Shown: positions 1 through 10,559 of the stretch, piece by piece | Position numbering within the stretch: position 1 is the stretch's first letter | How the letters are laid out: every line of letters starts with the position of its first letter | Source: Edaphochlamys debaryana | Lineage: Eukaryota > Chlorophyta > Chlorophyceae > Chlamydomonadales | NCBI GenBank assembly: GCA_016858145.1 | Contig: JAEHOE010000075.1 | Location: 434,001 to 498,000 of the forward strand | DNA length: 64,000 nucleotides | Direction: 5' to 3' | Position numbers and translations under genes: made by a program | The notes under the pieces: generated by a model | What the model was told of the DNA's origin: nothing | Seen by the model: the letters and a program-made list of their open reading frames with translations, nothing else | Databases searched by the model: none

Positions 1-3000
1 GCGGGGCCGGGGGCGGCGGGGGTGTACTCGAGCATCTCAACACTGCCGCCGGGTGGGGGGTAGCTGGGCGGGGGGTAGCCGGCAGGGGGGTAGCCGGGCG
101 GGGCGCCGTAGCTGCGAGGAGAGAGAGGTGGGACAGAAGTGTGAGTGCACGTGCGGGCCAGTGGGCGGGGCTCAGCTCAAGCTCAGCTCAAGTCCTCACT
201 GCCCACACCGCCCCTTCCCGAGAGTCTCGCCCATAGCCGGATAGCCCGGACCCCAGTCACCAGCTGCAGCCCCAGTGACCGCCCTCCCTCCGCTCACCCC
301 GGGTGGTACGGCGTGCCGTACGCCGGCAGCCCCATGACGGGCTGGCCGTCGCTGTAGGCCCCCGGGCCCGGCCCCGGTGCGGCCATGTAGAAGGGCTGCG
401 CGGGGGCGCCGTCGGGGCCGGGGCCGGCCACGGGTACCCCTATGGCGGGGGCGTAGGCGCCGCCGTACCTGGGGCCAGGGGGGGTGCGGCAGGGTTTGTG
501 AGGGGAAGAGCGATACTGTGGAAGAAGTTCGCATAACGAGGCGTTGGTAATGCCGGCTGCAGCGCACAGCCCGCTCTGGCGCACGCCGGGCCCTCCCCGA
601 GGCCATCCCCCCTTCCCCACGCACCCTCCCCCCTCCTGCCCCCCCCCCCCTCCCCCCCCCTCCACTCGCCTGTTGGCCAGGTCCCACGCGTACCCCTCCA
701 CCACGCCCGCTGGCCGCTGCGTGGGGCGGCGCCGCGCGCACAGCATGCGCCATGCCAGCAGCGCCGCCGCCGCCCATGCCAGGCAGCCCAGGGAGCCCAC
801 CACCACCAGCACCACACCGCTGGCCACCAGCGTGGACTGGGGGGGGGCGGTGAAGGGGGGAGAGCTTTGACGAATTGAGAATCCGAAGAGAGAGCAAATG
901 CATGGCGGCAGCGGCGGCGCTGGCGGGAGGGGGAAACCTCACAACCACGCGCCCCTATACATATAGAATAATCTCGCAATCCCGCTCGGCCCCCATCGCC
1001 GCTGACCCCATCACACCCCGCCTGCGGCCCCGACCCCCCCCCCCCCCAACCCCACCTTTCCGGCCCCCTCCCCTCCCCCCTCACCTTGTGCGTGCCAAAG
1101 TACCCGCTGCCCCCCGTCACGTACACGTAGCTCAGCCAGGGGTCGGCGCTGGAGCGCACAGTGAGGGTGAGGGAGGCGGGCCGCCCGCCCCTCCGGGAGT
1201 GGATGGAGAGCAGCTGGAAGAGGGGGCCCGCAGTGCCGTTGAGCGGCTTCGTCACGCGGGAGAAGCCTGGGGGGGGGGGGGAGGGGAGGGGAGGGGCAGA
1301 GGCGGACAGGGGCCGGGAGGGGAGCTTCAGCGGAGCGGGCTGGGCGGAAGCAGCCGGTGAGACCAGGCGGGGGGGCGCCATGAGGGGCGAGAGTGGGCCT
1401 CGTAGTGAGAGCCGTGAGAAGGAGGCTGTGGGGCAGAGGGATGTTGCCGCATGGTCAGATGCCTGGTGCGGAGTCCAGGCGAGCTAGCCAGCCAGGCCGG
1501 TGCGAACGAGGCAGAAGGCGTTGCCCGGTGAGGTGGGTGGGGCTAGGCCACAGGCCGCACCCTCAGGAGCCCCCAGCACCACCACTGCGCCAACCCACCA
1601 GCGAGCCACACCTCCCAGCCCGCCGGCCTACAACCGCGCCCGCACCCCGCCATCGTCCCCTCGGCCGGGGTGCCCAGGTCCCCGACCCCTGTCCCCACCT
1701 GTGGGCATCCAGTTGGCTCCGTACCCGGTGGATGGGCGGGCGGGGTCCAGAGCGTAGGAGCCGCCGGGGGCGGTGGGGGAGCCTGAGGCCGTGGGGGGGA
1801 GGGGGCGTCCCGGTGGGGAGGGGTCAGCCGGAGAGGGCTGAGGGTGGGAGCGCCCAATGGAAAGCAGGGCAGCAGGAACCAATCTACCTCCTTCCCCCCA
1901 CCCCAGCGCCCTTCGCGCTCGCCTGCCAGGGACTTTGCCCAATTCCCGCCTCTTGTGCCCGCGCCCGCGCACCTCCCGGTGGTGGGTCGTACTGCACCTT
2001 GATGGCCAGGTCGTCGAAGTAGGCGTCCTGTGTGGGGGGCGGGCGGAGGGGGAGGGGGGAGGGGGTGAAGGGGAAGGGTTACGCAGGGACTGCAATGGGG
2101 GAATGAGCGCTTCAAGGGGTGGGAACGGGGAGCGCATCCAGGTGTCAGCGGTCAGACCCCTTTCACCCTCCAGCCGCCCCCGCCTCACAACTATGTTGCA
2201 CACGTAGCTCCCTCCGTTGCAGCTGAAGTCGCCCTGGAAGTACTCCTGCGAGGTGGGGGGGGGGGGGCGGCACCGGGGGGGATCGTGTCAGAGGAACAGG
2301 GGGAAAAGGCAGGGTGGCGGGGCGTTGGCTGGGCCCCCGCACACGGCGCTGGACCCCATACCCACCAGGGCACCGCCCCCAAAGCCCCTCCGCCGCCTCG
2401 GGTCCATCACATGCCTCTCCCCAGAGCCAGGCCAAACCCCAGCCCCCCAGCCGCCTTACCGTGTGGCCCACCCCACCTGTCCTGCTCCCAGTCGACTCGC
2501 GCACTGCTGCCCCAAGTGCCCAGCCCCCCGCGGCCCTCCACTCCCGACTGCCCCTGCCGACCCTCCCCAGCCTCTCCCCTCCGGCCCCCGCCCACTCCTT
2601 CCCCGCCCCGTCCCCCCCACCTCGCAGTTGCGCCTGCAGCCATCAAAGTTGGAGCCCCAGCTGCGGGGGGGAGGGGGCAGGGTTGCGGGCAAGGGAGAGG
2701 GGGCAAGGGAGATTTCCGGAAGGAGCCTGCCCGCTAGCGGTGCCGCCCCAAACCTTCACGCCCGCCACAAGCCACCTCCCCTGCCGCCTCCCCTGCTCTG
2801 GACCTCGGTGCGCATCGGGCTCGCTGGCTGCCGCTACCTCCCTCCTATCGCTGTCTAGATCGTCGACCGACTGCCCCCTCCCCGTCCCTCCCCCTCCCCA
2901 CCACTTGTCCCTTGTGGTGCTGCAGGCGTAGGGCCCCACCGCCGCCGCCAGGTCCACCTTGTAGGAGCGGTCCTTGTCGCCTGGGGGGGCGGGGAGGGTG

Positions 3001-4873
3001 TTTGTTGCTGAGCGGGATCGTGCCGACGGGATGGGGAGGGGGAAGCAAGGCAGGGGCATGGGCAGGCAAGGGTAGAGGGTGGCTGTGCTGTGGAGGGACA
3101 AGAGGGCGCATGAGCGGAGCTCCGGGCAACCCGAGCTGCCTCGCCTCGCCCCACTCGCTCCCTCCCCTCACCCACCCCACCCCCCACCCACCCACCCAGG
3201 AGGACGTCGGGCAGGTCCGCCAGGAGGGTGGCCTCCGTGGCGCCGGCGGGTATCTGCAGGAACTTGACCTGCGGGGGAGGGAGGCGGGGTGGGGGTGGGG
3301 GTGAGGGGGGCAGGGTGCGGCAGGGGGTTGGTCCCGTCCAGGACCGCGCTGCACCGCCCCGCCCTCCGCGCGCACCCACCTCGAACTTGCACGACAGGTA
3401 GGTGTCGTAGTCCAGGACGAACCTGGGTTGGGGGGCAGGGCGCGGCAGGGGGAGAGGAAAGGGGGCAGGAGTAAAGAGCGAACCTGCTGGCAGTCGACCA
3501 CTGCACGCCTGCCGCCCCGCCATTCACCCCTGGCACCCCACCTCCACCTGGCCTGCGGGCACGCCCCGCCCGTGCAGCCGCACCCCTCCCGCCGCCTGCC
3601 GTCTGCACCCCGCTGTCCTGTCCCCAACACCCCCCTCCCACCACACCTTCCCCTCGTCCTGCCCTGCTCGGCCTCGCTGGCCGCCGCTTTTTCCGCTTCC
3701 CCCCCTCTTCTCGTCGCATAACATCCCCTCCCACCCAACGCTACACGTCCTAACAGCCGGCAACGACGAACCTGGAGACGGACCTTTCGCACTGGACCTC
3801 GGTGCGCATCGGGCTCGCTGGCCGCCGCTGTTGAATTCAACACGCTCGACAAAATCCCCTCCCACCCCCCACCCTCACCTGAACCTGGCCTGAGGCACGC
3901 CCTGGTACCGCCCCACCTCATCCGCGTAGTGGTCAGAGGAGGCAGTGGACAGCTGGGGGGGGGGAGGGTTGCAGGTGGGTCGGGGCTGGGCGAGTGGTGA
4001 GGAAGAGGACAGGAGTGAGGGGCAAGTGTGACCTTGGGCGGTCCCGCCCCCCCCGGCTTTGAGGCTTGATGCGGGCAGCAGCAGAGCGCGCACACGCTAC
4101 CCCGCCTCTTCCCTCCCTCCCCCTGCCCATGCCCATCCACCCCTCCCTCCCCCTCCCTCCCTCCCCCTGCCCCCCCCACCGTAAGCTCCTCGTCACGCGT
4201 GCAGCGGTCGGCCGTGTTGTTGTTGCCCGGCCGCAGCTGCACAATCACGCGCAGGCCCCCCGCCATCGCCTGCGCGCCCTCGGGGTTGGTGGGGTCGGTC
4301 CAGGCGGCCACCGCGGAGTCCACCTGGGCTGTGGGGGGAGGGCGGCGAACCGGCGGCGGAGGGGGGTAGGGGGCAGGGGGAGGTAGGCCGGTGGGGTGGG
4401 GAGAAGTGGTGGTGGACTGGGAGGCGGGTGGGTGAGGGCTGGTGCGTGGGGGCTGCAGCAGTGCAGGCAGGGGTGACGAAGGCCGTGGCTCGGCGCCCCG
4501 TAGCCACCGCGTACCCACCTATGCTATGGCCCCGAGTGTCCTTGGTCTGCGCGGCAGGAGAGCAGGGGCGGGGTGAGAGGCGGAGGGCCAGCGCAGGGGC
4601 GTTCCTCACCGGCAGCCCTTCCAGAACGGCCCTTTCCCGTAACGCCAATCCAGCTCCCGTGCGGTCTCAGCCCCCCACCAATGACAGCACTCCCGGAGGG
4701 CCGAGCGACTGACTCGCTCCCGCCTGCCGCTGCCCCGCTCGGGCCCTTCACGCCCCCCCCTTCCTCCTGCTCACCGCCTTGCTGAGCACCGAGGCGCCCA
4801 CGGCGATGAGGATGGGCCCACCCACGAGCACCAGACAGAGGCAGCACGCGAAGGCATGGACGCCATCGCAGAT
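1..4873 (-). CDS. Two-TM membrane protein with PPxY-rich tail (3' end beyond window)
   Basis: Spliced gene read on the minus strand. Fifteen exons in agreeing phase: 4873-4775, 4546-4519, 4328-4180, 3952-3879, 3422-3380, 3268-3196, 2980-2905, 2660-2621, 2245-2189, 2027-1973, 1782-1699, 1266-1085, 836-670, 468-298 and 111-1. The first recognised exon carries a hydrophobic helix (CLCLVLVGGPILIAVGASVL). About 320 residues of probable extracytosolic domain follow, with scattered cysteines (e.g. FDGCRRNCE, GDFSCNGGSYVCN) and a possible glycosylation site (NGT). A second helix (LVASGVVLVVVGSLGCLAWA) is followed by a basic stop-transfer (CARRR). The cytosolic tail is Gly/Pro/Tyr-rich and contains PPGY and PPSY, the PPxY ligand of WW domains. 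The 836-670 exon appears to use a GC donor (GCGAGT). I did not find the start-codon exon; it should lie above 4873. The protein runs off the window at position 1. I do not recognise the family. Confidence 0.7.
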
Positions 4874-6561
4874 CTGGGGGAGGAGGAGAGGACGGGGAGC
4901 AAGAAGGTCGGGACCGAGGGATGGATGCCGCCAGCACAAAGGGGCAAACCAAAACCATGACCTCGGGCGCAGCGTTATTGGCCTCGACAGTATGTGCGTA
5001 GAGCGATAGAGGGCCTCGCGGGCCAGGGCCGCAGGGTGCGCAGGATGCGTGCACTTTGACAACAGCTTGTGCACGCATCCACAGCAAAGCCGGACTTTGC
5101 CGTGACCCTTACAGAGGGTTGAAGTCGTCAGACGACACAGTAACGGGGGTTCGCGAGGAACTACGCACCTCACATCCTCCCTTGCCGCGCCCCCCGCCGC
5201 GCCCTTTGCCGCCTCCCTTGCCCATTACTCTGCTTTAGCTGGAAGCCAGTTGCTAGATCAGGCCTCCAAGCGACATGCAGGCTTCAACTACACGGAATCG
5301 GGGTTCGACTCAGGATGTTGCGCAGGCGGGCCTGGCTCAGTAGTCCAAGCACACGTAATTATCACATGTGAATTCAACAGCTTTACGCTCTTGGGCCAGA
5401 CCTTGAGGGATACGGACCGGTCCGACGTGTTGCCGGCATACACACGTGCCGCCAACTCGCCTCCTTCCAGCGTTGTCTCAGCGGGCTCACCTTGGCCCGC
5501 TTCCGTGCCCCCATCCCCTGTGAGCTCTAATGCACGTTCATCGCTCTCGCCTTCCTACGGGGAGCACGGGCCCTTGCGTAAATCCTGGGTTTGCCAGGGT
5601 TGCGCCCAGATGGCTTTTTTTTGCCCTGATACACTCTCCAGCTCTCGACCCACGCTCATGCACTCTCCCAGCGACCCAGATCCGTCTGATGGCCCACAGC
5701 GGCCAGGCATCAGGCCCACTCCAGGCAGGAATGAGACTGCGAGGACATTGAAGGGCCAAGACCGACGAAGCTCTGGCAATTCCATGCCTCAACGGAGCAA
5801 CAACTACCGCTTTGAGCCCGCAACTGGCGCTGCATTCCACCAGGGCCCATTCACCCCGCTAGCACGACGCCCTCAAGCGACATGACAGGGAAGAGCATAC
5901 CACCGCCACGTGTCCTCGGGATCCGGTCCAACAGGGCGGACTCCAGTGCTCGACGCCAACCCTCCTCAACTGCCATGTCCACATGGCCCCCGCCCCTCAA
6001 ATCCTCAATAGGGCCAGACCCGGTGGCCGCACCATTGGAGGCTGACCCAGCCCGCAACCCCATCAGCCTGGCTAAGGCCTCTCGCTGCTCTCTGCATCAA
6101 CTCTGCCCGAAGTGCCCAGGTATACAGCGTGGGTATGCAGCCTGACCCCGCATTCAGTGCCCAGAGTCGCTTCGCTTTGCGGTCCTTGCTCAGCGCTGCC
6201 AGGAGCACAGCTGCAAGCGCTTGGACGGAGTCCAGCCGCACGAGCTCGGCTGCAGCGCGCAGCCTCCCTACGTGGGACCTTGACAACAGGGGAGGGGCTG
6301 CGTCCGGGGAGACGGGAATGGGAAACTATCCGTGGAGTGGGTGGGCAGTTGACGGGTGGGGACTCGCAAGGCAGACCGCTGGGAGGCTATGCTCTGCTTC
6401 ATTTTTAACACGGATGGGTAGCTCTGGGTAGATGGGAAGCCGTCCACAGCGCTGCTCCATCTGGTCCTCCCCGCCCTAGTCGACACGTACAAAAGTGACA
6501 GCAATCGGAGTTACACAGGCTGACCCCGCTCCAACCCCAACCCCAACCCCAACCCCTCCGG
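4874..6561. other. No convincing gene; probable 5' region of the membrane-protein gene
   Basis: Holds the unseen first exon(s) or promoter of the minus-strand membrane protein. Base composition is more balanced than in the genes. Several 70-210 codon ORFs exist on both strands. One minus-strand stretch near 6005-6286 is helix-like and Ala/Leu-rich, but no splice arrangement joins it to anything recognisable. Confidence 0.4.
6531..6556. repeat. Short CCCCAA hexanucleotide repeat
   Basis: About four units of CCCCAA lie next to the end of the 75-bp-repeat ORF. It looks ciliate-telomere-like on paper, but is too short and isolated to call an interstitial telomere. Confidence 0.6.
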
Positions 6562-7275
6562 CTACCAGAAGCCCCAGGCGGCCGCCTCAGCCGCCCACGC
6601 CTTCCACTTCGCTTCGATCGCCGCCTCCTCCGCCGCCCGCTGCTTCACAAGAAGCGCCCGTCGCGCCTTCTGCGCCAGCTCCGTCAGTGGTCCCTCCTCC
6701 ACCAGCTTGCGCTTCCTGCCCCTCAGGTAGAACACCACGCCCTCCACCACCCTGCTTGCAGTGCAGCAGGTGTCACAGCACACAACGCTATCCCTGCCCG
6801 GCGCCCTGCTCGGCTCATCAGGCCGCATCGCCATGCACAGCAGGCATACTCCACTCTCAATCGCATAATCGACCAAGTCCGCTTCCATGTAATCGGCCAG
6901 CGCGGCCCACTTGCCCACCACTCCCTTCCTCTGTGCCCGCACATTCCTAGCGTACTCGGAGAAGGCCTCCGAGCTCCCAAGCTTGTCCCTCAGCGCCTCG
7001 GCACACTTCGCGCCCCCCTTGGCACAACCCAGCTTCCCCTTCCCCGACATGTACTCGGAGAAGGCCTCCGAGCTCCCAAACTTGTCCCTCAGCGCCTCGG
7101 CACCCAGCTTCCCCAGCCCCGACATGTACTCGGAGAAGGCCTCCGAGCTCCCAAACTTGTCCCTCAGCGCCTCGGCACCCAGCTTCCCCAGCCCCGACAT
7201 GTACTCGGAGAAGGCCTCCGAGCTCCCAAACTTGTCCCTCAGCGCCTCGGCACCCAGCTTCCCCAGCCCCGACAT
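6562..7275 (-). CDS. Repeat-containing Cys-rich hypothetical protein
   Basis: Uninterrupted 237-codon ORF. Residues 1 to about 110 are nearly identical 25-residue units with core GAEALRDKFGSSEAFSEYMS, ending in one longer divergent unit. A basic linker follows, then a paired-cysteine segment (CLLC about 45 residues downstream, then CCDTCC) that could bind zinc, and an Ala/Lys/Glu-rich helical tail ending WGFW. A TAG lies just upstream of the first repeat in the same frame, so the ATG at 7275 is the only in-frame start unless an upstream exon splices in. No promoter or second exon was recognised. It may be a gene, a fragment of one, or part of a dispersed element. I do not recognise the family. 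Confidence 0.45.
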   Translation of the reverse strand: MSGLGKLGAEALRDKFGSSEAFSEYMSGLGKLGAEALRDKFGSSEAFSEYMSGLGKLGAEALRDKFGSSEAFSEYMSGKGKLGCAKGGAKCAEALRDKLGSSEAFSEYARNVRAQRKGVVGKWAALADYMEADLVDYAIESGVCLLCMAMRPDEPSRAPGRDSVVCCDTCCTASRVVEGVVFYLRGRKRKLVEEGPLTELAQKARRALLVKQRAAEEAAIEAKWKAWAAEAAAWGFW

Positions 7276-7304
7276 GTACTCGGAGAAGGCCTCCGAGCTC
7301 CCAA
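6953..7304. repeat. 75-bp in-frame tandem repeat array
   Basis: Three full 75-bp units (about 7048-7272) are nearly identical. A partial unit follows to 7304, and a 90-bp divergent unit lies at about 6958-7047. The period is a multiple of three and keeps the minus-strand frame open. Confidence 0.85.
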
Positions 7305-7305
7305 A

Positions 7306-7372
7306 CTATGGGGCTATGGGGCTATGCGGCTATGAGGCTTGGGGTCTATGGAGCTATGGGGATATGGGGCCA
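7306..7372. repeat. 8-bp tandem repeat (TATGGGGC-like)
   Basis: About eight imperfect copies of TATGGGGC directly abut the truncated end of the 75-bp array, so one simple array is replaced by another at a sharp boundary near 7305. Confidence 0.75.
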
Positions 7373-7601
7373 ACGCACTGCCTCGGATGCGCCGACCCAG
7401 CGGTGCTGCGCGAGCGGGTGCTTCGACAACGCGACCCACCGGCCGGCTCTGCCATTCTGTGCGAGGGAACGCCCACGCAAAGCCGTGTCAAAGCCGTGCC
7501 GAACCTGCCCTTCCGACAAGTGAGTCGGACAGCACGCATCCACCCCTCACCCAACTCCCTTTCCCTGCATCCCCTCCTCTGCCCCCAACCCACGTGCGCT
7601 C

Positions 7602-7688
7602 CATTCACGATGTAGACCTTCCCGTTGGGCAGCACCACTCCGTCCCCCATGACCCGCTTAATGCCCTCCATGTCCTCCACCTCCCACC
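7602..7688 (-). pseudogene. Glyoxal oxidase-like exon relic
   Basis: One minus-strand exon-sized piece reads WEVEDMEGIKRVMGDGV followed by VLPNGKVYIVNGAH. This is the pattern of the copper-radical glyoxal/galactose oxidase family (W..E.M...RVMGD...LP.G.V.I.NGA). It is bounded by an AG acceptor and a GT donor. I could not find the neighbouring exons expected for the Kelch-like propeller or the copper ligands on either side. The downstream side runs into the 8-bp and 75-bp repeats. Most likely a fragment left after rearrangement. Confidence 0.5.
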
Positions 7689-8654
7689 TGTCGGGGGCCC
7701 AGAGGGGGGTAGGAAACATAAACCGGAGGGGCCGGAGGGGGTTGCCTCCCCGGAGCCCGTACCCCACGAACGGCGGCGCCGGCCCCTTCTTCCTCCCTGG
7801 CCCAGGTACATGGGCGCCCACGCCCCTGTCCTTCTGGCATGCCTGCGTGCGGCCCCTACAGCGCCCCCGCCCAGCCAGGCGCAGCCCTTCAAGAGGGCCA
7901 CGCCGGGGCAGGGAGAGACAACGCCCCAACCGCCGGGAGCCATGTCCAGGCTGCTCCTCTGCCCCGTTGAAGACACCTTGGAAGGTTGGTACCCGCAGGA
8001 AAGGTGGCTGCGCTCCGCATGGCCTGCTCCGCTGTGCTGCCTGCCTGCGGCCTCGGGCCCTGACGACCGGTGGCATGTCCATGGATCTGGCGCGCATGTC
8101 TCGCCCTACCCGCACCCAGACACCAAGCCAGGTCGCAACGGACTTAGTAGACTCAGCTAAGTCACAGAATTTTCGTGGAAGCCGGAGGACTCGAGAACCC
8201 GCGCGAAGCACCGGATGGGTGTTGCGCGAAGGTACAGAGGCGTCGGCCAAGCGGAGATATCAGGCGTACTGAGCGGCTCTGGGTAGATCTGGTGCTCAGC
8301 AAGGTGTGAGCAAGGAAGCGGGGCAAAGAGCGCAAAGGGGCCGATCCCGCGCTGGGTGTTGACCTTATGTCCTTGCCCCGCAGTAAGCATACATATCAAC
8401 AAGCTGAACAACGTCATCCACTCAAGCTCCTACACGAGGCCAGCAGCCATACCTTGAACAAAGGGCGCGAGAATCGTGTTACAAGCCTCTGCTGCGCCCA
8501 CTCTGCCCCAGCGAACCTCTCGCCACCTCAAACAAGCTATACTCTGACCTCTAGTGCCAATCGGAGTCGACATAAGCACTTGAGCCCGCGGCCCCCGCGG
8601 CTTTCCCGCGCGGCATCTCGCGGCCTCGAGCCCCGCTCCTAGTGTCTCAGCGCC
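7689..8654. other. Non-coding interval upstream of tubulin cofactor B
   Basis: Between the oxidase relic and the next start codon. Long ORFs are compositional. The last ~350 bases are less GC-rich and probably include the TBCB promoter and 5' UTR. Confidence 0.4.
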
Positions 8655-10559
8655 ATGGCGTTCATGGGGCGTGAGGATCTGGAGTCGCTGAAGGCCTATG
8701 TGGCGGGGCCCAACTCGGGCTTCGCCAACAAGGCCGACTCCACGGTGCTGCTGTCCATTACGCACAGCAACCTCAAAGCCCGGTTCATGGAGATCCGCCT
8801 CGACATGCACGTGAGCTGCCAAGGGGGGAGTACAAGAGGGAGGGGAGCGGCGGGGGGCAGGGAGCAGGGGGCCACCGGCCCTGAAGGGGGGCGTCTGGCG
8901 GCGGCAGTGCTCTGAGCTGACGGCCCTCTCCCCTACCACGCCCGCGTCCCGTTGTCCTCCCCTTCCCCCCCTTCATCCCCTCCCCTTCACGCCCTCCACA
9001 CACATCACCTCCCCCTCCCCGTCAGTCCACCATCGAGGCCGTCAAGGTGAAGCTGTCCTTCCACACCGGCACCAACCCCAGCGCCATGCTGCTCACGCTG
9101 CTGGACGAGGCGGGCACCCCCCTGGCGCAGCTCTGCGACGACTCCAAGAAGCTGGGCTTCTACTCCCCGCGGGACGGGTACTCGCTGCACGTGCAGGTGT
9201 GTGTTTGGGGGGAGGAATGGGGGCGGGGGGAGGAGGGTTGTGGGGGTATGGAGAGAGAGGAAGGGTTTGGGAAGGGGCGGGTGGAAGGGTGGAGGGGTCT
9301 TGGCAGAGTAGGGGCCGTTCAGCGCGTGGGAGTCAGCGGGAGTGCGGAGCAGCCTTGCGGTTACCGCTCCCCCTCTCCGCCACCTCCGCCCCTGGCCTCC
9401 TTCCTTGCCTCGCGAGGCACCTCCCGCTCACCGGCCCCCCTCAAGGCATCCACCCACACACACACACACCCGCATCCCCCCCCCCCCCAGGACACGGACC
9501 CCACCTCGGCCTCCGCGGGCGGCTGGCTGGAGGACACGAGCCTGGTTGCCAAGTACAAGATGAGCGACGAGGACTACGACAAGCGGGAGAAGTCGTACCG
9601 CAAGTGGAAGGTGGGGAGGGGGTCGGGTAGGGGGTGGGTGAAGGGGCAGGCAGAGAAGGGGACAGGGGCGTCGCCACGGAGGAAAGAGGCGACTGGAGCG
9701 GCGACCGCATGTGTGGTGAGGTCAGGGGCCGGACGGCAGCAGAAGGCTGGACCGGGGGGCGCTGCTGGGCGGCTTGCCTGCGGCTGCCCAGGGGTCTGAC
9801 TCTCTACCTGGCCCTGCCCTCCCTCCCTTGTCCTGTTGCCTCCCCCCAGAACGAGCAGCTGGCCAAGGACCCCTCCTGGACGCTGGAGAAGGAGATGGCC
9901 AAGCGGAGGGGAGTGGAGTACGTGGCGCCGCCCAAGGTGTGTTCGGGACCGTGGGGAATGAGAAACGGGGGACGAGGTTACGCGAAAAGCAGGGAGTGAG
10001 GCCGGGTTGCCAATCCTTTAAGGAGTACGTGGCGCCACCAAACGTGGGGGCTGGGTCGGGAGCGAGGGGGAGCACGGCCGTGGCCCCGCGAGACACGGTG
10101 CGGGTGCTATTGCGCACATGCTCCAAGCCTCCGGGTCGCGGCGTCCACCGGCCTTCCTCGTCCCCTCAGCTCACACCCCTCCTGCCCCTCACTTCCCTCC
10201 CTCCCTCCCCACCCCACACCCCTATCGCCCCCCTGCAGGTGGAGGACCCCGAGCACATGGCGGACCTGGCTGTGGGCATCACCGTGGGGCAGCGCTGCTC
10301 CGTGGACCCGGGGGACCGCCGGGGGGAGGTCATGTGGGTCGGGCGGGGGCTGGAGGGGCTGCCGCTGGGCTGGTGGGTGGGCGTGCGGTACGACGAGCCG
10401 CTGGGCCGCAACGACGGCAGCGTCAAGGGCAAGAAGGTGTTTGAGGCGCCGCAGGGGTACGGCGGCTTCGTGCGGCCGGACAAGGTCAAGGTGGGGGACT
10501 TCCCGCCCATCGACGAGTTCGCGGAGGAGGAGGAGGGGCTCGGGGCGGACGAGATCTGA
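8655..10559 (+). CDS. TBCB: Tubulin-folding cofactor B
   Basis: Five exons: 8655-8810, 9026-9196, 9491-9610, 9850-9936 and 10239-10559; about 284 aa, the usual length. The N-terminal half is the ubiquitin-like domain ([20 protein letters not shown]; later [11 protein letters not shown]). The centre is the charged linker ([12 protein letters not shown]). The last exon holds the CAP-Gly domain with [26 protein letters not shown] and GGFVRPDKV. The protein ends in acidic residues plus DEI, like the C-terminus of other TBCBs that interacts with TBCE and tubulin. It acts in the cytosol in folding and release of alpha-tubulin. The start is the first ATG in the frame. Intron 4 contains a near copy of the end of exon 4. 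Confidence 0.93.

Noticed and set aside
5235..5320. tRNA-like GGTTCGACTC
   Set aside because: A T-loop-like string without matching D, anticodon or acceptor stems.
5250..5885. 211-codon plus-strand ORF
   Set aside because: Composition and residue pattern look random (Ser/Pro/Arg mix, no domain). It lies in an intergenic region with ORFs in other frames of equal quality.
5851..6286. Possible helical (armadillo-like) minus-strand ORF fragments
   Set aside because: LVRLDSVQALAAVLLAALSK looks helical, but continuity needs a frame change without splice sites. Not enough to call a gene.
6531..6556. Interstitial telomere
   Set aside because: Only about four CCCCAA units, and this is not the usual plant/green-algal telomere repeat.
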